From positions 118,755-170,474 of the forward strand of contig NZ_VTQV01000005.1 of assembly GCF_008764245.1 (NCBI RefSeq): DNA of 51,720 bases, written 5' to 3'. The notes beneath the pieces are model-generated. The model worked only from the letters and a program-made list of their open reading frames with translations, searched no databases and was not told where the DNA came from. Made by a program: the position numbers and the translations under genes. The stretch's first letter is position 1. Every line of letters starts with the position of its first letter. Positions 25,457 through 33,987 of this stretch are shown here, in pieces. The stretch is from Bacillus subtilis. Lineage in GTDB: Bacteria > Bacillota > Bacilli > Bacillales > Bacillaceae_C.

Positions 25457-25819
25457 ATGGCCATTGAATTTGTTGATCAGTCCATCGATGAGATATGGGA
25501 GCAGATTACCCGCCTAATGAATGAGCATCCCGAACCGCATCAAGATTCTGAATGCGTTTATCAATTTGACTTATCAGGGGAAATGAGTGGCACCTACCAG
25601 CTTATCCTAAATAAAGGGAAAGTCTCGGTGGAACAAGGAAGCCCTTACAGTTCTGAATGCCGACTGATAATGGATTTTAATGAATTCAAACAGCTTTTGT
25701 TTGGCCAACTCAATAGTACAATGGCTTATATGATGGGGAAAATTAAAGTCGATGGCAGTCTTGGATTAGCATTAAAGCTAGAAACTTTACTGAAAAAATA
25801 TAAGGAATTTAGTTGCTAA
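25457..25819 (+). CDS. SCP2 sterol-binding-domain protein
   Basis: A 120-aa single-domain protein of the SCP2 fold: WEQITRLMNEHPE, FDLSGEMSGTYQLILNKGKVSVEQG and YMMGKIKVDGSLGLALKLETLL are typical. Members bind lipids; the bacterial role is uncertain. ATG 25457 was chosen over 25400 because GGGGAGG lies 11 bases upstream and the domain begins there. A TATAAT box at 25418-25423 is a likely -10. Confidence 0.86.
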   Translation: MAIEFVDQSIDEIWEQITRLMNEHPEPHQDSECVYQFDLSGEMSGTYQLILNKGKVSVEQGSPYSSECRLIMDFNEFKQLLFGQLNSTMAYMMGKIKVDGSLGLALKLETLLKKYKEFSC

Positions 25820-26233
25820 AGTCAGGGGGCGTCTAATGGAGAGTCCTATAGACATTGATTCGTAGTTGCTGCTATGAAGATCATCATATCTGTATGTTAG
25901 GGCTTGTATTCCATAGAACTGGATATTTCAGTGGCAATCCGTACATACATATTGGGGTATGTACGTTTTTTCTTAGAAAAGAAGTTGATCTTCGACTTGT
26001 TTTATAGAACGATACGGTAGGCAGCTCCTAGATCCTTTCGTTAGAAGGGATTTTTCCTGTGTCACCTATTTTTTTACATAATTTGTGATTATTTTCAAGT
26101 AAGCTGGGTAAAGTAATAAAAGCTAGAACAAAATAGTTGACAAATTCTTTAAGCTTTAAAAAAACGATATACAGTCACTAAAATTTGAGGTAAAATATAA
26201 CTAAGATGTCAAATCTTAAAGAGGTGGATCTTC
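25820..26233. other. Gene-free stretch of 414 bp with a terminator hairpin
   Basis: Apart from the strong hairpin at 25940 and a weaker one near 26031-26057 (ATCC/GGGAT then TTTTT), I see no gene. A lone TTGACA at 26137 has no -10 at the right distance. The last 60 bp form the leader of the 49-codon ORF. Confidence 0.45.
25940..25971 (+). terminator. Intrinsic terminator
   Basis: CGTACATAC and GTATGTACG form a perfect nine-base stem with an eight-base loop, followed by TTTTTTC. Confidence 0.85.
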
Positions 26234-26383
26234 TTGCAAAGAGATCATGACCAACTTCAGAAAATGATATGTAGTCTATCGGAGATTGGTGTAAAAATAT
26301 CGAAAACGAAGTCTAGGCTTGAATTAAGCAAGGTTGTTGAAAATGTCGATAGACTTCGGAAATACCCTGAACTGCATTCATAA
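26234..26383 (+). CDS. Short ORF (49 aa) with good ribosome site, unrecognised
   Basis: TTG at 26234 follows AAAGAGGTGG by six bases and opens 49 codons beginning MQRDHDQLQKMICSL and ending RLRKYPELHS. The product is charged and helical, with no membrane segment. Its size and composition recall small Bacillus regulators such as Spo0E-like proteins, but the Spo0E signature SQELD is absent, so I leave it unnamed. A terminator follows seven bases after the stop, which supports a real transcription unit. Confidence 0.5.
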   Translation: MQRDHDQLQKMICSLSEIGVKISKTKSRLELSKVVENVDRLRKYPELHS

Positions 26384-26389
26384 GAGAAA

Positions 26390-26432
26390 AATAAACTGGG
26401 CAGCCATTTGGACATGTCTAGTTTATTTTTTT
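26390..26432 (+). terminator. Intrinsic terminator
   Basis: AATAAACT and AGTTTATT pair, with further weak pairing inside, followed by a T-rich tract to 26432. It separates the short ORF from the hairpin cluster. Confidence 0.75.
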
Positions 26433-26436
26433 AGGC

Positions 26437-26578
26437 CAACAGGATGTTGTCGACAAAGGCGTTGTGCCAGGACGGAGGCCAACAGGACGTTGGTCACAAA
26501 GGCGTTGCGACGTACAAGGATGTACTAGTGCAGACGAAGCGACAGGACGTCGCGATTGAGTCTGCCGCCAAGACGGTG
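26437..26578 (+). repeat. Cluster of AGGAY-loop hairpins (five canonical, one degenerate)
   Basis: Hairpins on the plus strand: 26437-26449 (CAAC-AGGAT-GTTG); 26461-26483 (GTTG..CC-AGGAC-GG..CAAC); 26479-26493 (CCAAC-AGGAC-GTTGG); 26512-26525 (GTAC-AAGGAT-GTAC); 26530-26565 (outer GCAGAC/GTCTGC, inner GCGAC-AGGAC-GTCGC); and 26566-26578 (CGCC-AAGAC-GGTG, degenerate). Stems change with pairing kept, the loop stays AGGAC or AGGAT. Two segments starting with GGCCAACAGGA at 26434 and 26477 are partial duplicates. No promoter is visible directly upstream. Confidence 0.85.
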
Positions 26579-26609
26579 CGTATTTAGCCTTTGAACCTTT
26601 TCATCCTTA

Positions 26610-26656
26610 TTATAAAAATTTGTACGTCGCTAAACGGGCGCTTGCGCTTTTTTTAC
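26610..26656 (-). repeat. Dispersed repeat fragment overlapping the end of the CNNM gene
   Basis: On the minus strand this reads AAAAGCGCAAGCGCC, CGTTTAGCGACGTAC, AAATTTT, matching the repeat at 41310-41463. It supplies the last codons (KKAQAPV) and the stop codon of the minus-strand gene. Confidence 0.75.
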
Positions 26657-27934
26657 CTCCACTGTACTGATGTGGGATCCTTCCATAGCTTGTACTTGGA
26701 ATTGGTACCCCTCCGCTTCAATAATATCTCCTTCTCGTAAATCATACTTTTGCGTCAATAACCAGCCTCCGATCGTATCTACTTCATCTTCAAGTATCTC
26801 AATATTCAGTAAGTCATTCACTTCTTCTATAAGCAGTTTCGCTCCAAATACATAATGATCTTCGGCAATTTTTCGAATTTCGGGCAGTTCATCTGAATCA
26901 AACTCATCGCGAATTTCGCCTACAATTTCTTCGAGTATGTCTTCCACCGTAATAATACCTGCCGTTCCACCATACTCATCTAGTAAAACGGCCATATGGG
27001 TTCTCTCCTTTTGCATTTTTACTAAAAGGCTTTGGATGGGGATTGTTTCAATCACACGAATAATCGGTTTTACATAAGGCATAATGGGTTCATTGCCGAG
27101 GCAATCCCCATTTATGCAGTCAGTTAGAAACTCTTTTACATTGACTAATCCAATAATGGAATCTTTGTCCCCATCAATAATGGGATATCGAGTATATCTT
27201 TCATGCCTGATCGTTTCCATGATCTCCTCTATTGAAGCATCCTTTTCGATTGTATACACTTCCACTCTAGGCACCATAATCTCTTTTGCAATGCGATTAT
27301 CAAATTCAAAAATTTTATTAACATAACGATATTCAGATTGATTGATTTCACCACTTTTAAGGCTTTCTGAAAGGATAATTCTCAACTCTTCTTCAGAATG
27401 GGCGATCTCGTTTTCCGACGAATGTTCAAAGCCGAAAATCTTCACGATCAATCTTGCTGAATGGTTAAGAATCCATATAAAGGGATACATGATTTTATAA
27501 AAAAAGATGAGCGGAGCCGAAACAGCTATGGCGACTTGTTCCGCTTTCTGAATTGCGATCGTTTTGGGAGCTAATTCTCCTACCACGACATTCAAAAAGG
27601 TGACGATAGTAAAGGCAAGGACGAACGAGATGATTTTTATAAAGGAGTCTGAGATCGGTAATTTTTCGAATAGTGGATGGAATAAAGCCTGTACTGTAGG
27701 CTCACCAAGCCAACCTAACCCAAGAGCTGCCACGGTAATACCAAGTTGGGTTGCGGATAAATAACCATCTAAGTTGTTTAACAGTTTCTTCGTTGTGACC
27801 GCTCTTGCGTTACCTTCAGCAATTAATTGATCAATTCTAGAACTGCGCACTTTCACAATCGCAAATTCTGATGCAACAAAGAAAGCTGTTAAGGCAATTA
27901 AAAAAATGACAAGAAAAATATTTAAAAAGAGCAA
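26630..27934 (-). CDS. CNNM/HlyC-CorC family membrane protein with CBS domains
   Basis: A 434-aa protein: N-terminal DUF21 membrane domain with about four helices (residues 1-190; GWLGEPTVQ and NVVVGELAPKTIAIQ are conserved), a CBS pair (about 205-330; MVPRVEVYTI, RYTRYPIIDGD, VLLDEYGGTAGIITVEDILEEIVGEI) and a C-terminal CorC_HlyC domain. Relatives handle Mg2+ or other cations at the membrane. The start is TTG at 27934: an in-frame TGA lies 15 bases upstream and AAGGAGG sits about 46 bases away behind a hairpin. The C-terminal residues come from a dispersed repeat. Confidence 0.9.
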   Translation of the reverse strand: MLFLNIFLVIFLIALTAFFVASEFAIVKVRSSRIDQLIAEGNARAVTTKKLLNNLDGYLSATQLGITVAALGLGWLGEPTVQALFHPLFEKLPISDSFIKIISFVLAFTIVTFLNVVVGELAPKTIAIQKAEQVAIAVSAPLIFFYKIMYPFIWILNHSARLIVKIFGFEHSSENEIAHSEEELRIILSESLKSGEINQSEYRYVNKIFEFDNRIAKEIMVPRVEVYTIEKDASIEEIMETIRHERYTRYPIIDGDKDSIIGLVNVKEFLTDCINGDCLGNEPIMPYVKPIIRVIETIPIQSLLVKMQKERTHMAVLLDEYGGTAGIITVEDILEEIVGEIRDEFDSDELPEIRKIAEDHYVFGAKLLIEEVNDLLNIEILEDEVDTIGGWLLTQKYDLREGDIIEAEGYQFQVQAMEGSHISTVEVKKAQAPV

Positions 27935-27942
27935 TGGAGTAT

Positions 27943-27988
27943 CTTGCTTTCAAGCAAAACTTCGCTAAAGCAAGATTTCACCTCCTTG
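27943..27988 (-). promoter_or_regulatory. Remote Shine-Dalgarno site and intervening hairpin
   Basis: On the minus strand AAGGAGGTG is followed by a hairpin CTTGCTTT...AAAGCAAG (27943-27974) and then eight bases to the TTG. If the hairpin forms, the ribosome site and start codon are brought close; if not, there is no proper ribosome site. Confidence 0.45.
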
Positions 27989-28116
27989 GATTCAAAGTAT
28001 AATTTCTTTTACTTTACCCAAAATAGGGGACTTCAATCAAAGAAGGATATAATTTTCCAAAGTTGCTTGTTAACGATACCGTAGAAATGACAAATGCTAA
28101 TCTTTATCTCGAGAGG

Positions 28117-28376
28117 GTCGCGAGTTTTTTGCTGTTCCATCGCAATTTCGCAGAACCAACCTCCGCTTGGATCTACGTTTTTTCTGTTCCTATAGCTTTT
28201 CGTAGATCCACCCCCCCTTTGGATCTACGTTTTTGTTGTTCCTTTGCATTTTCGTAGATCCAACCCCTATTTGGATCTACGTTTTTGTTGTTCCATCGCA
28301 ATTTCGTAGATCCACCCCCTCTTTGGATCTACATTTTTTCTATTCCTTCGCATTTTCATACATCCATGCGGAAGGA
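28117..28376. repeat. Tandem 52-bp repeat array (five units), inverted relative to 1-193
   Basis: Units begin at 28117, 28169, 28221, 28273 and 28325, exactly 52 bp apart. Each has GGATCTACG, a T-rich segment containing GTTCC and GCA, CGTAGATCC, and an 11-bp C/T-rich spacer. The 9-bp arms are perfectly complementary in units 3 and 4. The reverse complement matches the array at 1-193. The first unit is degenerate. Nothing else occupies 27990-28512 apart from an AT-rich leader. Confidence 0.92.
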
Positions 28377-28512
28377 TGTGGCGATGTTGACCGTTTGTCC
28401 TTTAATTAATGATACATATTTGTAATATAGGTATGTCTACCTATTATGATATAATAAAGATCATCTAATGCAGGTATGATAATAGTTCATCGATGGGATG
28501 GGGGGTTGTTTT

Positions 28513-29295
28513 TTGAATAATCCTATAAAGAATCAAAATATTTATATTCATATGAACGATTCTGATCGTTTTGTTATATCTTCGGGTATTTCCTTCTCTA
28601 ATTTTATCAATGGAATTCCCCTAGATTTGCCGAATCTTTTGTTAATTCGCCATAAATTTGAAGATAGCCATTTCAACATGCATTTGTTGCTTGATTACGC
28701 AGATGCGGATTCGTTGAAAAAGCTTTCGGCAGATGATGTGCAAGGATATGGAGACTTTTGTTGGTTAGATTTTACGGAAGAAGAATATCTGAATCAGTTA
28801 AGTGGACAGGAAATAGCTGAAATTTTATACATGGGTCATTTTAAGGAACATCTAAAATCCCCCTTTTATCGGAAGCTTCAGAACCAATTTGTCTATCTTA
28901 CTGGAGATGACGGCCGGCTGAATAAAACGTATTACAAATCTTGGGAGCCTTTTTACTCCATGTTGGGGGCCGTGATTTCTCAAAAAATAACCCATCAACG
29001 TGAGATTTCATTCTTAAATTTCCGTAAGAAAAAATCGGTACCTTCTATTCCTGGAAAGATCCTTCGCTCTTTTATGAGTGACATGAAAGAGGGATTGGTC
29101 ATTTCGATTGAAAAATCGAATCGCAATCGATCTGTGATTGAGGTACCGGTCTGGGTAGTGGGAGATTTTTATGATATGGATTCAATGGCGACAGAATTTG
29201 AGGACTTGTCCGATCACAAACAGCCTGATGGCAAGATTGTTTTAGATCGAAAAACCGGAGAGTGGCAATCACTAACCCAAATGCAAGTGATTTAG
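28513..29295 (+). CDS. Conserved hypothetical protein, unrecognised
   Basis: A 260-aa soluble protein without signal peptide or membrane helix. Features include FCWLDFTEEEYLNQLSGQEI (acidic), FVYLTGDDGRLNKTYYKSWE and a basic RKKKSVPSIPGK segment. I do not know the family. I prefer TTG at 28513, which has GGGGGG eight bases before it; the ATG at 28498 has no ribosome site. A strong terminator follows, so it is probably its own unit. Confidence 0.7.
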   Translation: MNNPIKNQNIYIHMNDSDRFVISSGISFSNFINGIPLDLPNLLLIRHKFEDSHFNMHLLLDYADADSLKKLSADDVQGYGDFCWLDFTEEEYLNQLSGQEIAEILYMGHFKEHLKSPFYRKLQNQFVYLTGDDGRLNKTYYKSWEPFYSMLGAVISQKITHQREISFLNFRKKKSVPSIPGKILRSFMSDMKEGLVISIEKSNRNRSVIEVPVWVVGDFYDMDSMATEFEDLSDHKQPDGKIVLDRKTGEWQSLTQMQVI

Positions 29296-29313
29296 GAGAT
29301 AAAACCGTAACTT

Positions 29314-29349
29314 AATGTGGAACTACTTAAAGTGGCTCCACATTTTTTA
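29314..29349 (+). terminator. Intrinsic terminator
   Basis: AATGTGGA and TCCACATT form an eight-base stem around a 15-base loop, followed by TTTTT. Confidence 0.88.
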
Positions 29350-29465
29350 CGCCCTTTTAACGGTACGATTCCAAAATCCGCCCATATACTATAAGAAAAT
29401 AATTTAGATTCCATAGGAATCCATGGTAAAATAAATAACATATGTAAATGATGGAGGATTTTTTG

Positions 29466-30539
29466 ATGAAAATTAATCTTTGTTTATTATACGGTGGTAA
29501 ATCAGCGGAACATGAAGTTTCTCTTCAAACGGCAAAAGCTGTTATTCAAGCTTTGGATATAGAAAAGTTTGCCATTCATCCGATCTTTATTACAAAGGAA
29601 GGAGAATGGAGAAAAGGACCTGAGCTCTTGGAACCTGTTGAAACGATCAAGGAGCTCCAATTTGAACAAATACCTCAAGAGATCGGGGCTAATGCTTTAT
29701 CCACGATCCTTTCTTCTAATGGCAGTCAAACATTTGATGTTGTGTTCCCATTATTGCATGGACCGAATGGGGAAGATGGTACTGTGCAAGGAATGCTTGA
29801 ATTGTTAAACCTTCCTTATGTTGGCAATGGAGTCCTTTCCTCCTCAGCAGGAATGGATAAAGTCATCATGAAAAACTTATTCGCGCAAGAAGGTTTAGAT
29901 CAAGTGAATTATACGTGGTTTACGAAAAGTACATGGGAAGCTGCACCGGAACGTAGTTATGAGCAGGTAGAACAAGAGATTGGGTATCCATGTTTTATAA
30001 AACCAGCGAATCTTGGGTCCAGTGTAGGAATAAGCAAATGTGAAAATCGGGAAGAATTGAAAACAGCCTTCTCCACTGCTTTCCAATATGATCGAAGAAT
30101 TATTGTAGAAGAAGGTGTAACCGCAAGAGAAATTGAAGTCGGATTACTTGGCAATGATTTTCCAGAATGCTCAGTTGCAGGTGAAATCGCACCTAAGAGT
30201 GAATTTTACGATTACAAAGCCAAATATTCTGATGGAGACACGGACTTGATTATTCCGGCAGACATTTCTGCTGAGCAATATACGGAAATAAGAAATATGG
30301 CGACGAGAGCCTTTCAAGCTTTAGACTGTGCAGGCCTTGTACGGGCGGACTTCTTTATCACAAATGAAGGAAGAACGTTAATTAACGAAGTGAACACCAT
30401 GCCTGGTTTCACCCCGGTCAGCATGTTCCCACTTTTATGGAAACACACAGGTCTTGACTATCCAGCACTTATTGAGCGTCTCGTCCAACTTGCCCTAGAA
30501 AGACATAAAGAAAAACAAAACATTATCCATACATTTTAG
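29466..30539 (+). CDS. ddl: D-alanine--D-alanine ligase
   Basis: Joins two D-Ala with ATP for the peptidoglycan precursor. The 357-aa protein begins [16 protein letters not shown], the Ddl signature, has the ATP-grasp segments [13 protein letters not shown] and IIVEEGV, and ends with the catalytic [21 protein letters not shown] region. ATG 29466 follows GGAGG by eight bases and was preferred to 29448. In B. subtilis ddl is also followed by murF; here about 410 bp of structured repeats separate them. Confidence 0.97.
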   Translation: MKINLCLLYGGKSAEHEVSLQTAKAVIQALDIEKFAIHPIFITKEGEWRKGPELLEPVETIKELQFEQIPQEIGANALSTILSSNGSQTFDVVFPLLHGPNGEDGTVQGMLELLNLPYVGNGVLSSSAGMDKVIMKNLFAQEGLDQVNYTWFTKSTWEAAPERSYEQVEQEIGYPCFIKPANLGSSVGISKCENREELKTAFSTAFQYDRRIIVEEGVTAREIEVGLLGNDFPECSVAGEIAPKSEFYDYKAKYSDGDTDLIIPADISAEQYTEIRNMATRAFQALDCAGLVRADFFITNEGRTLINEVNTMPGFTPVSMFPLLWKHTGLDYPALIERLVQLALERHKEKQNIIHTF

Positions 30540-30543
30540 TAAT

Positions 30544-30900
30544 AAAAGCGGAGGCGACTGTTCAGCGGCTTACAAATTTTAAGGCTTCTGACGAGATAAA
30601 GGAAACACGGCGAAGAATGAGCCGATGTCGACTTATCGTAGGAAGAAGACGTAAATTTGCTAGCCGCTAGGAGCCGGAGCTGGACAAAGAAAAGCGGAAG
30701 GCGGTTGTTTAGGGGCGACAAGCAAATGTTCCTGAACCTAAGAAGGGCGGTTTTTCCCTTCCTGGATTCAGGGTTATTTGACCTCGAGCCCCTACCGCCT
30801 GCAACTAGACACCGCAGGGTGAATCGATGTTGATTTACGCAAGCAGGCACCGAAAGTTTGCTAGCAGCCGGAACTAGACAACGAAAAGCAGAGCCGCAAC
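30544..30900. repeat. Composite of dispersed structured repeats between ddl and murF
   Basis: 30544-30689 matches the repeat at 41310-41463 in reverse (shared blocks: TCTGACGAGATAAAGGAAACAC, split by small changes, and GACTTATCGTAGGAAG). 30690-30810 starts with another AAAAGCGGAAGGCGG copy but carries an unrelated inner hairpin (TCCTGAACC / GGATTCAGG). 30811-30900 holds a third piece with CGCAAGCAGGCACCGAAAGTTTGCTAG-like blocks. Arms in the first copy are AGCGGC/GCCGCT where the 41-kb copy has AGCGAC/GTCGCT, a compensated change. Confidence 0.78.
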
Positions 30901-30953
30901 ATTGTTCTAACCAACATTGTGCGGGCTTTAGCTTTGTTATTGGAGGAATCCGT

Positions 30954-32321
30954 ATGATACAACGAACAATAGAACAACTCGCTACCATGATGAAGGTAGA
31001 AAATGATATATCGAAATATAAGAAGCAATCGATCAAGGGAGTTGCCTTTGATACGCGAATGATTAAAGAGGGAAATCTTTTTGTGCCGCTCAAAGGCGAA
31101 AAAGCAGATGGCCATCAATATGTAGAAAAAGCTATCTCTCAAGGAGCGGGAGCTGTTTTATGGCAAAAAGATATGCCTTATCCACCTGAAGGCATTCCTG
31201 TTTTGCTGGTAGAGGACACTTTGGTCGCATTACAGGAATTAGCCCACGCTTATCGAAAACAAATACCAGTGAAAGTGATCGGGATTACGGGGAGCAACGG
31301 AAAAACGACAACGAAGGATATTGCAGCAGCTGTTTTTTCACAAAAGTATCGAGTTCATAAGACAGAGGGGAATTTTAATAATCATATCGGCTTGCCTTAT
31401 ACTTTGCTTCATATGGCGGAAAATACTGAAATTGCTATTCTTGAAATGGGGATGAGCAGTAAAGGAGAAATCTCGCTACTTTCCAAAATAGCTGAGCCAG
31501 ATGTCGCGATCATTACCAATATTGGGGAGGCGCATCTGCAAGATTTAGGCTCACGAGAAGCCATTTCTGAGGCGAAACTTGAAATCGTGGATGGTCTTGC
31601 CGAAAATGGTTTATTGATTATTCCAGGTGAGGAGTCACTTTTACAAGACAAAACGGCTTCAGTACAAGGAATTCGCATCGCCACATTTGGAGAAACCCTC
31701 ATCAATGATATCTACCCAGAGCAAATTCAATTAGATGAACAGGGGAGCGAATTTACGCTAGCCGGCGACCTCTACTATCTCCCAATCTCCGGGAAACATA
31801 ACGTGATGAATACTTTAGCGGTTATAAGTGCCGCAAAAGAATTTTCGGTTCCAAGTGCCTTAATAAGAGCAGGATTGAAAATAGCTAAATTATCAAATAT
31901 GAGGATGGAATGGCATGAGGGGATAAAAGGGACGAAACTTTTAAATGACGCTTATAATGCGAGTCCGACTTCTATGCGCGCTGTGCTCTCAATGTTTGCA
32001 ACAATGGGAGATCACCACGATCGAATGGTCGTTTTAGGAGATATGCTTGAACTAGGGGAACATGAAAAGGACTATCATCTTCAGATTGGAAGGGAGTTAA
32101 ATCCGCAATCCATTAAATATGTCTTTACTTATGGGGAGCTTGGGAAATATATAGCTGAGGGTGCTCGCGAACAATTTCCAAAAGATCGAGTATTTGACTT
32201 TACCGAGAAAGATGAATTAATTCAGACCTTAACGGAAAAAATAAACGGGAAAGAATATATTCTCTTTAAAGCCTCCCGTGGAGCGAAATTGGAAGAAATG
32301 ATTGAAGCTATAGAAAAATGA
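30954..32321 (+). CDS. murF: UDP-MurNAc-tripeptide--D-Ala-D-Ala ligase
   Basis: Adds D-Ala-D-Ala to the UDP-MurNAc-tripeptide, using the Ddl product. The 455-aa Mur ligase has the ATP loop ITGSNGKTTT at residues 111-120, the central EMGMSSKGEI and the C-terminal LNDAYNASPTSMRA and VLGDMLELG segments. ATG 30954 has TTGGAGGAA eight bases upstream; the open frame runs back into the repeat to 30858 but that part is not MurF. Confidence 0.97.
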   Translation: MIQRTIEQLATMMKVENDISKYKKQSIKGVAFDTRMIKEGNLFVPLKGEKADGHQYVEKAISQGAGAVLWQKDMPYPPEGIPVLLVEDTLVALQELAHAYRKQIPVKVIGITGSNGKTTTKDIAAAVFSQKYRVHKTEGNFNNHIGLPYTLLHMAENTEIAILEMGMSSKGEISLLSKIAEPDVAIITNIGEAHLQDLGSREAISEAKLEIVDGLAENGLLIIPGEESLLQDKTASVQGIRIATFGETLINDIYPEQIQLDEQGSEFTLAGDLYYLPISGKHNVMNTLAVISAAKEFSVPSALIRAGLKIAKLSNMRMEWHEGIKGTKLLNDAYNASPTSMRAVLSMFATMGDHHDRMVVLGDMLELGEHEKDYHLQIGRELNPQSIKYVFTYGELGKYIAEGAREQFPKDRVFDFTEKDELIQTLTEKINGKEYILFKASRGAKLEEMIEAIEK

Positions 32322-32471
32322 GCTTTTTATTGGTAATATGAAAGTTTTGCCGCATGTAAAATTGTATTCATCAACATTTAATGATAAAATTATCACCATC
32401 GTTTACAATTTTTTGCATGAACCATGTTCTTAAGGATGTTTTTCTGGCAAAGGGACTGGGAAATAAAGTAG

Positions 32472-32489
32472 TGAGACAAAATTGTCTCA
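32472..32489. promoter_or_regulatory. Perfect inverted repeat in the cshA leader
   Basis: TGAGACAA-AA-TTGTCTCA, eight-base arms with a 2-bp centre, 32 bp before the cshA start. It could be an operator or a small RNA hairpin; there is no U-tract. Confidence 0.5.
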
Positions 32490-32520
32490 ATTTGAAGGAA
32501 TCAAAGGAGATTGAGAAGCA

Positions 32521-33987
32521 TTGACGAAGTTTGCAGATTTGAATATAAGCCCAGCGCTTTTAAAAGCAGTTAATCGAATGGGCTTTGAGGAAGCAACACC
32601 GATACAAGCAAAGACCATTCCATTAAGTATGCAAGGAAAAGACTTAATAGGGCAGGCGCAAACTGGTACAGGAAAGACAGCGGCATTCGGAATTCCATTG
32701 ATCGAAAAGATCGATGTCAGAAGTTCGCATGTGCAAGGAATTATTATTGCCCCAACTAGGGAGCTTGCTATACAAGTATCAGAAGAATTATTTAAAATTG
32801 GAAGAGATGCACGAGCACGTGTATTAGCCGTTTACGGTGGATCAGATATCCAACGCCAAATTCGTGCATTAAAGAAAGGCCCACATATTATTGTGGGAAC
32901 TCCAGGACGTATCTTGGATCATATTAAGCGTAGAACATTGAAGTTAGACCAAGTTCATACACTTATTTTGGATGAAGCCGATGAAATGCTGAATATGGGA
33001 TTCATTGACGATATTGAATCGATTTTAGAAAGTGTTCCGGATGAAAGACAGACTTTGCTTTTCTCCGCAACCATGCCAAACCCGATTCGTAAAATCGCTG
33101 AGCGTTTTATGAAATCTCCGGAAACAATCCGAGTAGAAGCAAAGGAAATGACGGTTCCATCGATTGAACAATATTTCGTGAAAATTCATGAAAGAGAAAA
33201 ATTCGATGTTCTGGCCCGTTTGATTGATGTCCAATCACCTGAGCTTGCCATTGTTTTCGGTCGTACGAAACGCCGCGTGGATGAGCTATCTAATGCTCTA
33301 ACACTTAGAGGGTATGCTGCAGAAGGGATCCACGGTGACCTCAGCCAAGCAAAACGTATGTCCGTCCTTAGAAAGTTTAAAGAAGGAAAAATTGATGTGC
33401 TTGTCGCAACGGACGTAGCTGCTCGTGGATTGGATATTTCTGGTGTTACCCACGTATATAACTATGATATTCCACAAGATCCGGAAAGTTACGTTCACCG
33501 AATCGGCCGGACAGGACGTGCTGGAAAAGAAGGTATGGCGATTACCTTTGTAAGTCCGCGTGAAATGGGCTATCTTCGAATTGTGGAGCAAACAACCAAA
33601 AAACGGATGCAACCAATGCGTCCACCAACTTGGGATGAAGCATTAGAAGGTCAGCAACGCATGACCATGGAAAAAATTGAAGAAGTAATTAAAGAAGGCA
33701 GCCTTGATGAATATAAAGTTGTTGCCAATGAACTTCTTACTGAATATCAAGATGCAGTTACGATAGTGGCAGCGGCGTTAAAAACCATCACAAAAGAACC
33801 GGATAAAACACCAGTTCATATTACGGAAGAAAGACCCCTACCATCAAAACGCGATTCCTATCGTAGCAGTGGTGGCGGTGGCAACCGCAACAACCGCCGT
33901 GGAAAATCAAGTTCACAATCCTATAAGGGCAACCGTAAGCCTCAACGTAGAAGCGGCCGTAGTAAGGAAGGACGCCCAAAGTTCTAA
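32521..33987 (+). CDS. cshA: DEAD-box RNA helicase CshA
   Basis: ATP-dependent RNA helicase acting in RNA decay, ribosome assembly and cold adaptation. Q-motif GFEEATPIQ at about residues 21-29, AQTGTGKTA 45-53, [31 protein letters not shown] and [10 protein letters not shown] are all intact. The last 70 residues are basic and rich in Gly, Ser, Arg and Asn, an RNA-binding tail. Length 488 aa. The TTG start has AAAGGAG 11 bases upstream. Confidence 0.96.
   Translation: MTKFADLNISPALLKAVNRMGFEEATPIQAKTIPLSMQGKDLIGQAQTGTGKTAAFGIPLIEKIDVRSSHVQGIIIAPTRELAIQVSEELFKIGRDARARVLAVYGGSDIQRQIRALKKGPHIIVGTPGRILDHIKRRTLKLDQVHTLILDEADEMLNMGFIDDIESILESVPDERQTLLFSATMPNPIRKIAERFMKSPETIRVEAKEMTVPSIEQYFVKIHEREKFDVLARLIDVQSPELAIVFGRTKRRVDELSNALTLRGYAAEGIHGDLSQAKRMSVLRKFKEGKIDVLVATDVAARGLDISGVTHVYNYDIPQDPESYVHRIGRTGRAGKEGMAITFVSPREMGYLRIVEQTTKKRMQPMRPPTWDEALEGQQRMTMEKIEEVIKEGSLDEYKVVANELLTEYQDAVTIVAAALKTITKEPDKTPVHITEERPLPSKRDSYRSSGGGGNRNNRRGKSSSQSYKGNRKPQRRSGRSKEGRPKF

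Noticed and set aside
26430-26600. AGGAY hairpin cluster as a terminator series for the CNNM gene
   Set aside because: None of the hairpins is followed by a U-tract on the minus strand.
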